DNA from: Bradyrhizobium sp. NDS-1
GTDB taxonomy: Bacteria; Pseudomonadota; Alphaproteobacteria; Rhizobiales; Xanthobacteraceae
DNA: 64,000 nt
Direction of reading: 5' to 3'
Assembly (NCBI RefSeq): GCF_032918005.1
Contig: NZ_CP136628.1
Location: forward strand, 1,163,501 to 1,227,500
Shown here: positions 27,178 to 35,323 of the stretch, one piece after another
How the letters are laid out: every line of letters starts with the position of its first letter
How positions within the stretch are numbered: position 1 is the first letter of the stretch
Translations under genes and position numbers: made by a program
Notes under the pieces: model-generated
What the model was told of the DNA's origin: nothing
The model's database searches: none
What the model saw: the letters and a program-made list of their open reading frames with translations, nothing else

Positions 27178-27399
27178 TTACGCAGAACGCTTCGATGCTG
27201 CGACTTGCTTGCTTCCGATGTGGTCCTTCTCAGTCAGAATCTCGCTAACGCGCCCCGCATTGATGCGGTAGTCGGCAGCAATTTCATGCTGAAGCTGGCC
27301 ACTCCAATAGCGCAACCAAACGTCTACAGCTTCGTCGGACGTAAACTTCGTCTTTCTCAAATTAGAATCCTTTGTGTTGGACCCCTTGACCGGACTCAT
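27178..27399 (-). CDS. Small helix-turn-helix protein
   Basis: From ATG 27399 the frame encodes 73 residues with one clear domain: FTSDEAVDVWLRYWSGQLQH, then EIAADYRINAGRVSEI, a tri-helical HTH in which EIAADYRINAGRVSEI is the turn-plus-recognition part. The rest is basic. It is less GC-rich than its surroundings, sits between two REP elements, and has its own terminator. A 15-bp palindrome (27403-27417) lies directly before the start, where autoregulation would act. No Shine-Dalgarno is visible. Similar tiny HTH proteins occur in rhizobial accessory regions without known roles. Confidence 0.65.
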   Translation of the reverse strand: MSPVKGSNTKDSNLRKTKFTSDEAVDVWLRYWSGQLQHEIAADYRINAGRVSEILTEKDHIGSKQVAASKRSA

Positions 27400-27417
27400 A
27401 CGTTCAGTATTACTGAA
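27386..27417 (+). promoter_or_regulatory. Candidate plus-strand promoter with palindrome TTCAGTA-T-TACTGAA
   Basis: TTGACC (27386-27391) and TATTAC (27408-27413) are 16 nt apart. The perfect palindrome at 27403-27417 overlaps the -10 and also sits just upstream of the divergent HTH gene start. A terminator on the same strand follows at 27470, so any transcript would be about 90 nt long. Confidence 0.4.
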
Positions 27418-27469
27418 GCTACAAGAGACGGCCAAAAAGGGTCGCAGGGAGTTGCTGACATTCGCGAAG

Positions 27470-27507
27470 CCGGGCGTTCCTTGGGGAAGGGGCTAGCCCG
27501 GTTTTTT
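27470..27507 (+). terminator. Intrinsic terminator on the plus strand without an upstream gene
   Basis: CCGGGC (27470-27475) pairs with GCCCGG (27496-27501), CCTT/AAGG pair inside, and TTTTTT follows at 27502-27507. No plus-strand coding gene lies upstream. It may end a short RNA begun near 27420. Confidence 0.6.
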
Positions 27508-27633
27508 CGCCTTCAGACGAATCAAGTTCGGCTGACTTGCTCATCCTACAAAAAATTCGGACGTGACGCGGAGTCCAGCGACAAGCCTCCCGCAGTTATT
27601 CGACCTATTCACAGCGCCTTGACTCTGCGCGAA

Positions 27634-28212
27634 TCAAATTAGCTCGTAGCTCGTAGGATGGGTTGAGCCCTCGCGAAACCCATCGCTGCTCGATCCCCGC
27701 TCACCGTAATCGCGGCCGTCATCCGACTGATCGCCGGCCCAATCAACCGGGTAATTGCCAAGCTCGACGTGGCGATGAAACGAGGAGGGCGCCCAGTCAC
27801 GCACCCGGTTGACGAGCCCGTGCTTGACCGGATTGATATGAACATAGTCGACATGCCGCGCGAAATCGACGTCGTCACGAATGGTATGCTCCCAATATCT
27901 GCGTTGCCAAATGCCCCGCTCACCCTTGGCCGAGCGGCTTCGGGATATCCTCTCATTGCGCGGCAGACCGCGCGAAAAGGTGGATTTGATCAGCTGCCAA
28001 CGCATTGCAAAAACGGCATCACCTTCCGGTAGCGTCCACACCGTGTGAAGGTGGTCAGGCAGCACCACGATGGCATCGATCGTGAACGGATGGCGCCGGT
28101 GCGTCTCGCGAAACGCCCCGCGCAACACCTCGATATGATCCGTCAGCAACGCCAGCCTCCGCTCCGCCAGATTGACGCCACCCGGAACGAAGTCGCGGCG
28201 GTACGCGGTCAT
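27634..28212 (-). CDS. REP-associated tyrosine transposase (RAYT, Y1/IS200-like)
   Basis: The 192-residue protein is a single-domain HUH transposase of the RAYT group, which cut and rejoin single-stranded REP DNA. The HUH metal motif is LPDHLH (His54, His56). The C-terminal block VDYVHINPVKHG (residues 121-132) is the RAYT hallmark, and Tyr123 is the likely nucleophile. The frame is intact from ATG 28212. Both ends of the element are REPs, and the last 15 or so residues (DGFREGSTHPT) are encoded by the left REP itself, so the protein reads out of its own substrate. The length fits the family. Confidence 0.92.
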   Translation of the reverse strand: MTAYRRDFVPGGVNLAERRLALLTDHIEVLRGAFRETHRRHPFTIDAIVVLPDHLHTVWTLPEGDAVFAMRWQLIKSTFSRGLPRNERISRSRSAKGERGIWQRRYWEHTIRDDVDFARHVDYVHINPVKHGLVNRVRDWAPSSFHRHVELGNYPVDWAGDQSDDGRDYGERGSSSDGFREGSTHPTSYELI

Positions 28213-28272
28213 GACGCGATCTTGTCACGAAACAAGTGCGATGGGTTTCGCAAGGGCTCAACCCATCCTGCG
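27652..28272. mobile_element. Intact REP-RAYT-REP element
   Basis: The left REP (27652-27686) and inverted right REP (28238-28272) enclose the RAYT gene. Each REP is a hairpin of GATGGGTT with AACCCATC around GAGCCCTYGCGA, preceded by GTAG (the right copy reads GCAG). A GTAG box at the foot of the hairpin is the mark recognised by RAYTs in other bacteria. No target duplication is visible, as expected for this class. Confidence 0.85.
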
Positions 28273-28350
28273 GGCTACTCGCGTGTGGGCAATCTGAGAT
28301 TGAATTTCGCGTGATGGCGGGATATCCCATACCGGGGTTGGGGAACTAGC

Positions 28351-28767
28351 ATGCGCTCATTCGTTTTCTTGTGTATTGCAGCTTTGTTGTTGTCCGGATG
28401 TAAGACGACGCAGGTGGGCGAGGCCACATCTTCGGGCGGTGCGACTGCGGCTCCCGTAACTGAAATTATCTCTCCGAGCGCCAAAGCGTTAATAACGCCA
28501 GAAGTAATCAAACAATGCGCTGACGAGATGGTCGAAAAGATTCCGACAGTCAAATTTCTCGGCCCGTTTTTTGTTGGCGCACAGCGGTTCGGCAATCTCT
28601 TTGCAAAGGGCGAGGAAGTCTTAATAGCGGTTCCGACGAGCACTGTTGGAGCGTTCAATGGAACGTACCATCAGTACTTGGCGTGTGCTTATGACTTCCA
28701 TGACAATCAGTTGGAGTTTACGAAGAAGATATTCTCGTTCAAGAGATTAGCTCGTAGGATGGGTTGA
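28351..28767 (+). CDS. Lipoprotein of unknown function ending inside a REP
   Basis: The 138-residue product has a lipoprotein signal: MRSFVFLCIAALLLSGCKTT with the lipobox LLSGC (Cys17 lipidated). The mature part has no domain I recognise. Its last residues RRMG and stop TGA are encoded by the REP that begins at 28753, so the original C-terminus has probably been replaced by the REP insertion. The region is less GC-rich than the core genes, which suggests acquired DNA. Confidence 0.75.
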   Translation: MRSFVFLCIAALLLSGCKTTQVGEATSSGGATAAPVTEIISPSAKALITPEVIKQCADEMVEKIPTVKFLGPFFVGAQRFGNLFAKGEEVLIAVPTSTVGAFNGTYHQYLACAYDFHDNQLEFTKKIFSFKRLARRMG

Positions 28768-28913
28768 GCCTTTGCGAAACCCATCGCTTTCCCAATCTTG
28801 GCTCTCCGCCTTCGGGACTATCATCCGATCTATAGTGACGATTAATCGCTCATAGCGCTCGGTCAGCTAGCTTATCGTGCAATGGGTTTCGCAAGGGCTC
28901 AACCCATCCTACG
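28753..28913. mobile_element. Minimal REP pair (non-coding derivative)
   Basis: REP 28753-28787 and inverted REP 28879-28913 enclose a core of about 91 nt. The core keeps weak resemblance to the edge of the RAYT element (GGCTCTCCG...ATCATCCGA, compare CGCTCTCCG...GTCATCCGA near 26905). It looks like an older deletion derivative, reduced to a bipartite REP unit. Confidence 0.75.
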
Positions 28914-28915
28914 GG

Positions 28916-29412
28916 CTAGGGCCGGAAAATATTGCCGCTCGGCTGCCCGGACAGCGGCGCATCGAGGAAGTAGCTTCCGAGTTTGCGGTTCTCGCCGACG
29001 GTCGCCTTCAATTCCTCAACTGTACGAAAATCTCCCGGGAAGAAGCTAACAACCGGAAACACCGGCAGCTTGAGATAATAGATGTCCCAGGTGTTGATCG
29101 TCGTTTCGCCGAAGTGCCCAATGTTGCAAAGGTCTTTGTGTACCGGTTCCTCGCTGAAGCTCATGATGAGACCGAATGCGGAAAGGCGATCTCCGAAAAA
29201 AGGTGGTTGCTACCGCCCAGCGACATCATGCCTGTTACGCCCGATTGCCGGCTGGACGTCGACTCCGACGGATCATAAAGATAAGCCCAGACGCTGATGC
29301 CCCGCGGCAGTAACCGCCGTTCGCGATCAAGCACGAACTTCACCAGATCGGGATAATTCTTTTGCAGGCTCGGCCCGCATGCCGAGAAAAACATGACGCA
29401 GATCTGCTTCAA
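28916..29412 (-). pseudogene. Two overlapping frames, possibly one frameshifted gene of unknown function
   Basis: The minus strand holds a frame at 29161-29412 (83 residues, starting MKQICVMFFSACG, with WAYLYDPSES) and a frame at 28916-29164 (82 residues, ending SGQPSGNIFRP). They meet at ATGA (29161-29164). Their composition is similar and the first ends abruptly after HSVSS. Either they are two coupled small genes or one gene with a frameshift. The left end stops at the REP at 28913. I recognise no family. Confidence 0.4.
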
Positions 29413-29622
29413 TACCCGCAGCGGGAAGGCGCGACCGCTTCACCGAACGGGCAGTCTGTGCAGGGCTGCGGGAGTGTTGGACTTCAAATTGGAGCCCGTC
29501 CTCGCCATCAGGTCCTAGGGTGACAGTGCTGGAATGCCGGGGAGTCCGCCCCCACCCCCTTCACACCCGCCCCGATTCGTGCGACCTCCGCCCCCAGCAA
29601 ACCCCTCATCCTTGAGCCCTCG

Positions 29623-30900
<1,278 letters not shown>

Positions 30901-30906
<6 letters not shown>

Positions 30907-30942
30907 CAAGACCAGGAGCTGACAAGACCATGAGCTGACAGG
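30901..30942 (+). repeat. Short 16-bp tandem repeat over the purD stop
   Basis: AGCTGACAAGACCAGG (30901-30916), AGCTGACAAGACCATG (30917-30932) and a partial AGCTGACAGG (30933-30942) follow each other. Every unit holds a TGA; the first is the purD stop codon. A T-run (TTTTTT) follows at once. I see no hairpin strong enough to call a terminator. Confidence 0.6.
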
Positions 30943-31093
30943 CTTTTTTGCTCCCGCGCGTCATTTCGGCCGCGCCCGTCGGCACTCCAAAAAAACGCAG
31001 GCAGGGCTTGAACTTAGCTACTGTGCATGGGGTTGTTTTCGCACTTTTGGGGTCGAGGGCCGGCCCCGGCTGACCCAACAAGGATGCAACAAG

Positions 31094-31996
31094 ATGTCCG
31101 ATCTCGCCGACCTCTATCCGGGCTTTGCCTCCGAATGGATCGATACCTCGTTCGGCCGCATCTTCGCCCGCGTCGGCGGCAAGGGGCCGCCGCTGCTGCT
31201 CCTGCACGGCTTCTCCGAGACCAACGTGATGTGGCACCGCGTGGCGCCAGAGCTCGCCGACGCCTTCACGCTGATCATCGCCGATCTTCCCGGCTATGGC
31301 TGGTCCGACATGCCCGAGAGCGACGCGCTGCACATCCCCTACAGCAAGCGCGCGATGGCCAAGGCGATGGTGGAGGTGATGGAGCGCCTCGGCCACGTCC
31401 ACTTCGCGCTGGCCGGCCACGACCGCGGCGGCCGCGTCTCCTATCGCCTCGCGCTCGACCATCCGGGCCGGCTGTCGAAGCTCGCCGTGCTCGATATCCT
31501 GCCGACCTATAATTACTGGGAGCGGATGAACCGCGCCTACGCGCTCAAGATCTATCACTGGACCTTCCTGGCGCAGCCCTATCCGCTGCCGGAGACGCTG
31601 ATCTCAGGGCAGGGCGAGTTCTTCCTGCGCTTCAAGATGGCGAGCCAGACCAAGTCGAGGACGCTGGACGCGATCGACGCGCGCGCGCTCGAGCATTACA
31701 TAGCCCCGTTCCGCGATCCCGCCCGGATCCATGCGATGTGCGAGGATTATCGCGCCGGCGCCTATTTCGACTACGACCTCGACAAGGCCGATTTCGAAGC
31801 TGGCAAGAAGATCACCATTCCCATGCTGGCGCTGTGGGGCAATGCCGGCATCGCGCAAGCCGCGGCGACGCCACTCGACACGTGGCGGCAATGGGCGACG
31901 AACGTGGTCGGCATGCCCGTGGATTCCGGCCACTTCCTCACCGAGGAGAATCCGGACGACACCGCGCGCGCGCTGCGCGAGTTCTTCGCGGACTAG
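31094..31996 (+). CDS. Haloacetate/fluoroacetate-dehalogenase-type alpha/beta hydrolase
   Basis: The 300-residue cytoplasmic enzyme belongs to the hydrolases that attack with aspartate. The nucleophile elbow is [12 protein letters not shown] (about residues 108-119), matching the GHDRGAR motif of fluoroacetate dehalogenase, with both arginines for carboxylate binding. Downstream, the pair His-Trp in [16 protein letters not shown] corresponds to the halide/fluoride-binding His-Trp. [11 protein letters not shown] supplies the catalytic histidine. Epoxide hydrolases share the Asp nucleophile, but the HW pair favours a dehalogenase. AAGGATG lies upstream of ATG 31094. Confidence 0.82.
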   Translation: MSDLADLYPGFASEWIDTSFGRIFARVGGKGPPLLLLHGFSETNVMWHRVAPELADAFTLIIADLPGYGWSDMPESDALHIPYSKRAMAKAMVEVMERLGHVHFALAGHDRGGRVSYRLALDHPGRLSKLAVLDILPTYNYWERMNRAYALKIYHWTFLAQPYPLPETLISGQGEFFLRFKMASQTKSRTLDAIDARALEHYIAPFRDPARIHAMCEDYRAGAYFDYDLDKADFEAGKKITIPMLALWGNAGIAQAAATPLDTWRQWATNVVGMPVDSGHFLTEENPDDTARALREFFAD

Positions 31997-32439
31997 CGCC
32001 GCTCCCGAAAGAACTCCCGCAGCAGCCGCGCCGCCTCGCTCTCGCCGACGCCGGAATAGACATCCGGCGCGTGATGGCAGGTCGGCGAGGCGAAGAACCG
32101 CACGCCGGACTCGACCGCGCCGCCCTTGGGATCGGCCGCGCCGTAATACAGGCGCCTGACCCTCGCAAAGGAGATGGCGCCCGCACACATGGTGCAGGGC
32201 TCCAGCGTCACGTAGAGGTCGCAGTCCACGAGGCGCTCGCTGCCGATCTTTTTCGCGGCCTCGCGCAGGGCGACGAGTTCGGCATGGGCGGTCGGGTCAT
32301 GGTCGGTCAGCGTCCGGTTGGCGGCGGTGGCGATGACCTCGTGATCGCGGACCACCACGCATCCGATCGGAACTTCGCCCGATTTTCCGGCATTTTCGGC
32401 CGCCCGAAGCGCCAAATCCATGAAAGAAGGGGCTTTCAT
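31993..32439 (-). CDS. tadA: tRNA-specific adenosine deaminase
   Basis: TadA converts adenosine-34 of tRNA-Arg to inosine. The 148-residue protein (ATG 32439; a longer frame to 32535 is unlikely) has the zinc deaminase motifs [11 protein letters not shown] and PCTMCAGAI. The conserved block [14 protein letters not shown] is present. It converges with the dehalogenase gene, the two stops overlapping, and diverges from the pseudouridine synthase gene across 131 nt. Confidence 0.93.
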   Translation of the reverse strand: MKAPSFMDLALRAAENAGKSGEVPIGCVVVRDHEVIATAANRTLTDHDPTAHAELVALREAAKKIGSERLVDCDLYVTLEPCTMCAGAISFARVRRLYYGAADPKGGAVESGVRFFASPTCHHAPDVYSGVGESEAARLLREFFRERR

Positions 32440-32570
32440 GCCTCGTATCATCGCCAGAAACCTGCTAGTAGCTGCGCCTTCAGCAGAAGTGCTTACCGAA
32501 TTTGCCTGAGCGTGCGGCTCTGAATGAGCGCGCACAATGCTTTCCGGCTATCCCCTGAGTGAGATTATTC

Positions 32571-34697
32571 ATGCCTCGCGACAGCGACAAAGACAACGAT
32601 TCCCGCGGCCGGCGAGGCCCTCCCAAGGGATCGCCCAAGGGACCACCGAAGGGCCGGTCCGGCAAGCCGCGTGGCCCCGAGAAGAAATTCGCCAAGCGCG
32701 GCCCCGAGGGCAGGAGCGACGCCCGTCCGCCTCGTGGCGACCGCGACAGCCGCCCGCCTCGCGCTGATCGTGGCGACCGTCCGTTCCGCCGCCGCGAGGA
32801 GGGCGATGCCCCGCGCCGCGACTTCAGCGACCGTCCGAAATTCAAGCGCGACGACCGCGGTGGTGAGGGGCGCGGCGAGCGCAGCTTCAAGCCGCGTGGC
32901 GACCGTCCCTTCAAGCCGCGTGAAGACCGTCCGTTCTCCGATCGCTCCTCGCGCGACGGCGAGAAGCGGCCCTTCAAGCCGCGTAGTGATCGCCCGTCTT
33001 TTGGCCGTGACGATCGTCCGCCGCGTCGGGATCGCGATGAGTCCCGCCCCGCCGGCCGGAGCAGCGATCGCAAGTTTGGCGACAAGAAGCCCTACGCGTC
33101 GCGTGGCGATCGTCCCGAGCGCAAGTTCGACGGCGAGCGGAAGTTTTCGCGTGGCGGTCCCGATCGCGAACGCGACCGGGGGGATCGCGGGCCCCGCGAG
33201 GATCGTGGCGAGCGCAGCTTCAAGCCGCGCGGCGACCGTCCGAATTTCGACCGCGGTGATCGCGCGCCGCGCGGCGATCGCCCGGAGCGCAAGTTCGACG
33301 GCGAGCGAAAGTTTTCTCGTGGCGCACCGGAACGCGACCGTGGGGATCGCGGGCCGCGCAAGGATTTTGGCGGTCGTGACCGCGGCGAGGACAAGCCCTG
33401 GCAGAAGCGCGACGACCGTCGCGATGGTGGCCGCGGCGAAGATCGTCCGCGCTTTTCGCGCTCGCGCGACGACCGTCCGTCGGGTGATCGTCCGTTCCGT
33501 GACCGTCCGAAATTCGATCGTCCGCGCGAGCGATCGGAAGGCCGTTCCGACTGGCACGAGCATCCGCGCAGCGAAGGCCGTTTCGGCGATCGCCCGCGCC
33601 GTGAAAACGAGGACGACAGCAGGATCTTCGAGAAGCGTCCGGCCTTCGGCGGCCGCGGCGCCTATCGCCAGCGCGACCGCGATTTCGAGGGGCGGCCCCG
33701 TCGCGAAGAGGCGCCGAAGCCGAAGAAGGCCGGCGAGCGCATCGCCAAGGCGTTGGCGCGTGCGGGGCTTGCCTCGCGCCGCGACGCCGAGGAGATGGTC
33801 ACGCAGGGCCGCGTCAGCGTCAACGGTCGGGTCATCAACTCGCCCGCGCTCGACATCACCAAGAACGACGTGGTCCTGGTCGACGGCAAGCCGTTGCCGG
33901 AGCGAGAGCGCACACGCCTGTTCCTCTATCACAAGCCGCGCGGGCTGATGACCACGCATGACGACCCCGAGGGGCGTCCGACCGTGTTCGACAATCTGCC
34001 GGAAGGCCTGCCGCGGCTGATCAGCGTCGGCCGGCTCGACTTCAACACCGAGGGCCTCTTGCTGCTCACCAATGACGGCGGGCTCGCGCGCACGCTCGAG
34101 CTGCCCGACACCGGCTGGCTGCGCCGCTACCGCGTTCGCGCTCATGGCGACGTCACCCAGGCGCAGCTCGACGAGCTCAAGAATGGCATCGAGGTCGAGG
34201 GCGTCAAATACGGCCCGATCGAAGCGACGCTGGAGCGCGACCAGGGCGCCAATGTCTGGCTGGTATTTGCCATCCGCGAAGGCAAGAACCGCGAGGTGCG
34301 CAACGTCTGCGCCCATCTCGGGCTCGAGGTGAACCGGCTGATCCGCGTCTCCTATGGTCCGTTCCAGCTCGGCGAAGTCCCCGAAGGCCAGGTCGAGGAG
34401 ATCAAGTCGCGGGTGCTGCGCGACCAGCTCGGCGACAAGGTGATCGAGAAGTCCGGGGCGCAGTTCGACGTGCCGCAGAAGTCCGCTTCGAGCGACGACG
34501 ATGCGCCGCGTGAGAAGAAGCCCGTCAGCAAGCGCGGCGTGATCAACGACCGCAAGGGCCGCCGCGTGCTGGTGCAGCGCACCGGGAGCGAGGAGGCGCG
34601 CGAGCGCAACGAGGAAGAGGCCAGCGGCTACGGCCCGCCGCGCCGTCCCAAGCGCGGCTATCACGGCAAGCGCGATCTGATGCCGCGGGAGGACTGA
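32571..34697 (+). CDS. rluB: RluB/RsuA-type rRNA pseudouridine synthase with long disordered N-terminus
   Basis: The catalytic part (about residues 390-640) has an S4 domain (RIAKALARAGLASRRDAEEM) and the pseudouridine synthase core with GRLDFNTEGLLLLTND, whose Asp is catalytic. It should modify 23S rRNA. The first 385 residues are unusual: almost pure Arg, Asp, Gly, Pro, Lys, Glu, with repeated DRPERKF, GERKFSRG and GERSFKPRGDRP units. Such Arg/Gly-rich tails bind RNA. Total length 708, against 250-300 for ordinary RluB. Start is ATG 32571. A basic/acidic tail follows the core. rsmD starts 2 nt after its stop. Confidence 0.92.
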   Translation: MPRDSDKDNDSRGRRGPPKGSPKGPPKGRSGKPRGPEKKFAKRGPEGRSDARPPRGDRDSRPPRADRGDRPFRRREEGDAPRRDFSDRPKFKRDDRGGEGRGERSFKPRGDRPFKPREDRPFSDRSSRDGEKRPFKPRSDRPSFGRDDRPPRRDRDESRPAGRSSDRKFGDKKPYASRGDRPERKFDGERKFSRGGPDRERDRGDRGPREDRGERSFKPRGDRPNFDRGDRAPRGDRPERKFDGERKFSRGAPERDRGDRGPRKDFGGRDRGEDKPWQKRDDRRDGGRGEDRPRFSRSRDDRPSGDRPFRDRPKFDRPRERSEGRSDWHEHPRSEGRFGDRPRRENEDDSRIFEKRPAFGGRGAYRQRDRDFEGRPRREEAPKPKKAGERIAKALARAGLASRRDAEEMVTQGRVSVNGRVINSPALDITKNDVVLVDGKPLPERERTRLFLYHKPRGLMTTHDDPEGRPTVFDNLPEGLPRLISVGRLDFNTEGLLLLTNDGGLARTLELPDTGWLRRYRVRAHGDVTQAQLDELKNGIEVEGVKYGPIEATLERDQGANVWLVFAIREGKNREVRNVCAHLGLEVNRLIRVSYGPFQLGEVPEGQVEEIKSRVLRDQLGDKVIEKSGAQFDVPQKSASSDDDAPREKKPVSKRGVINDRKGRRVLVQRTGSEEARERNEEEASGYGPPRRPKRGYHGKRDLMPRED
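33103..33360 (+). repeat. Coding tandem duplication in the pseudouridine synthase N-terminus
   Basis: A segment encoding RGDRPERKFDGERKFSRG, a short spacer and RGDRGPR occurs twice (about 33103-33189 and 33265-33360), separated by a GERSFKPRGDRPNFDRGDR block that also has a counterpart near 32880. The two copies are nearly identical in protein and DNA, indicating recent unit duplication. Confidence 0.7.
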
Positions 34698-34699
34698 CG

Positions 34700-35254
34700 T
34701 TGCGCGTCGTCGGCGGTCGCTTGAAGGGGCGCAATCTCGCCTCGCCGTCCTCGCGCGACATCCGCCCGACGGCGGACCGCTTGCGCGAGTCCGTGTTCAA
34801 TATCCTCGCGCACGCCTATGACGATCCGATTTCCGACGCGCGCGTGCTCGATCTCTTCGCCGGCACCGGCGCTCTCGGCATCGAAGCATCCTCGCGCGGC
34901 GCGAAGTTCGTGCTGTTCGTCGACAATGGTGCGGAGGCGCGTGCGCTGCTGCGCAACAATGTCGAGACGCTGGGCTTGGGTGGCGTCACCAAGGTCTATC
35001 GCCGCGATGCCACCGATCTCGGGCCTGCGCATCCGGTCGAGCCGTTTTCGCTGGTGTTTCTCGATCCGCCCTACGGCAGGGGCCTTGCGGAGAAGGCGTT
35101 GGCCTCCCTGCGCGACGGCGGCTGGCTGACGCCGGGCGCGCTGCTGGTAGTGGAAGAGGCCAAGGCCGCGCAGTTCGTGACGCCGGAGGGATACGAGGAA
35201 TTGGAGCGCCGGGCGTATGACGATACGGAGTTCGTGTTTTTGAAGAGGCCGTAG
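34700..35254 (+). CDS. rsmD: 16S rRNA (guanine-966-N2)-methyltransferase
   Basis: RsmD methylates N2 of G966 in 16S rRNA. The 184-residue protein opens RVVGGRLKGRNLASP, has the SAM loop LDLFAGTGALGIEASSRGA and the catalytic FLDPPYGRG. It begins at a TTG 2 nt after the rluB stop and is probably co-translated with it. This gives a two-gene rRNA modification operon. A REP palindrome follows within 15 nt of the stop. Confidence 0.94.
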   Translation: MRVVGGRLKGRNLASPSSRDIRPTADRLRESVFNILAHAYDDPISDARVLDLFAGTGALGIEASSRGAKFVLFVDNGAEARALLRNNVETLGLGGVTKVYRRDATDLGPAHPVEPFSLVFLDPPYGRGLAEKALASLRDGGWLTPGALLVVEEAKAAQFVTPEGYEELERRAYDDTEFVFLKRP

Positions 35255-35264
35255 GGCCGTGCTG

Positions 35265-35311
35265 CCGTAGGGTGGGCAAAGGCGCGAAGAGCGCGCTTTC
35301 GGCCACCCTAC
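35265..35311. repeat. REP-type palindrome (GTAGGGTGGGC family)
   Basis: GTAGGGTGG (35267-35275) pairs with CCACCCTAC (35303-35311), with GCGC boxes inside. It separates the convergent rsmD and mutL genes and shares its opening with the element at 9839-9902. Confidence 0.75.
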
Positions 35312-35323
35312 CGGAACGTCGGC

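Noticed and set aside
26856..28913. Repeated 35-nt units resembling a CRISPR array
   Set aside because: The units alternate in orientation, spacing is irregular (91 to over 550 nt), each forms its own hairpin with a GTAG foot, and there are no cas genes. They are REPs.
32565..34664. A 699-residue open frame antisense to the pseudouridine synthase gene
   Set aside because: It arises from the biased codons of the Arg/Gly-rich sense gene; it is extremely Ala/Arg-rich with no domain, and the sense strand has clear S4 and pseudouridine synthase motifs.
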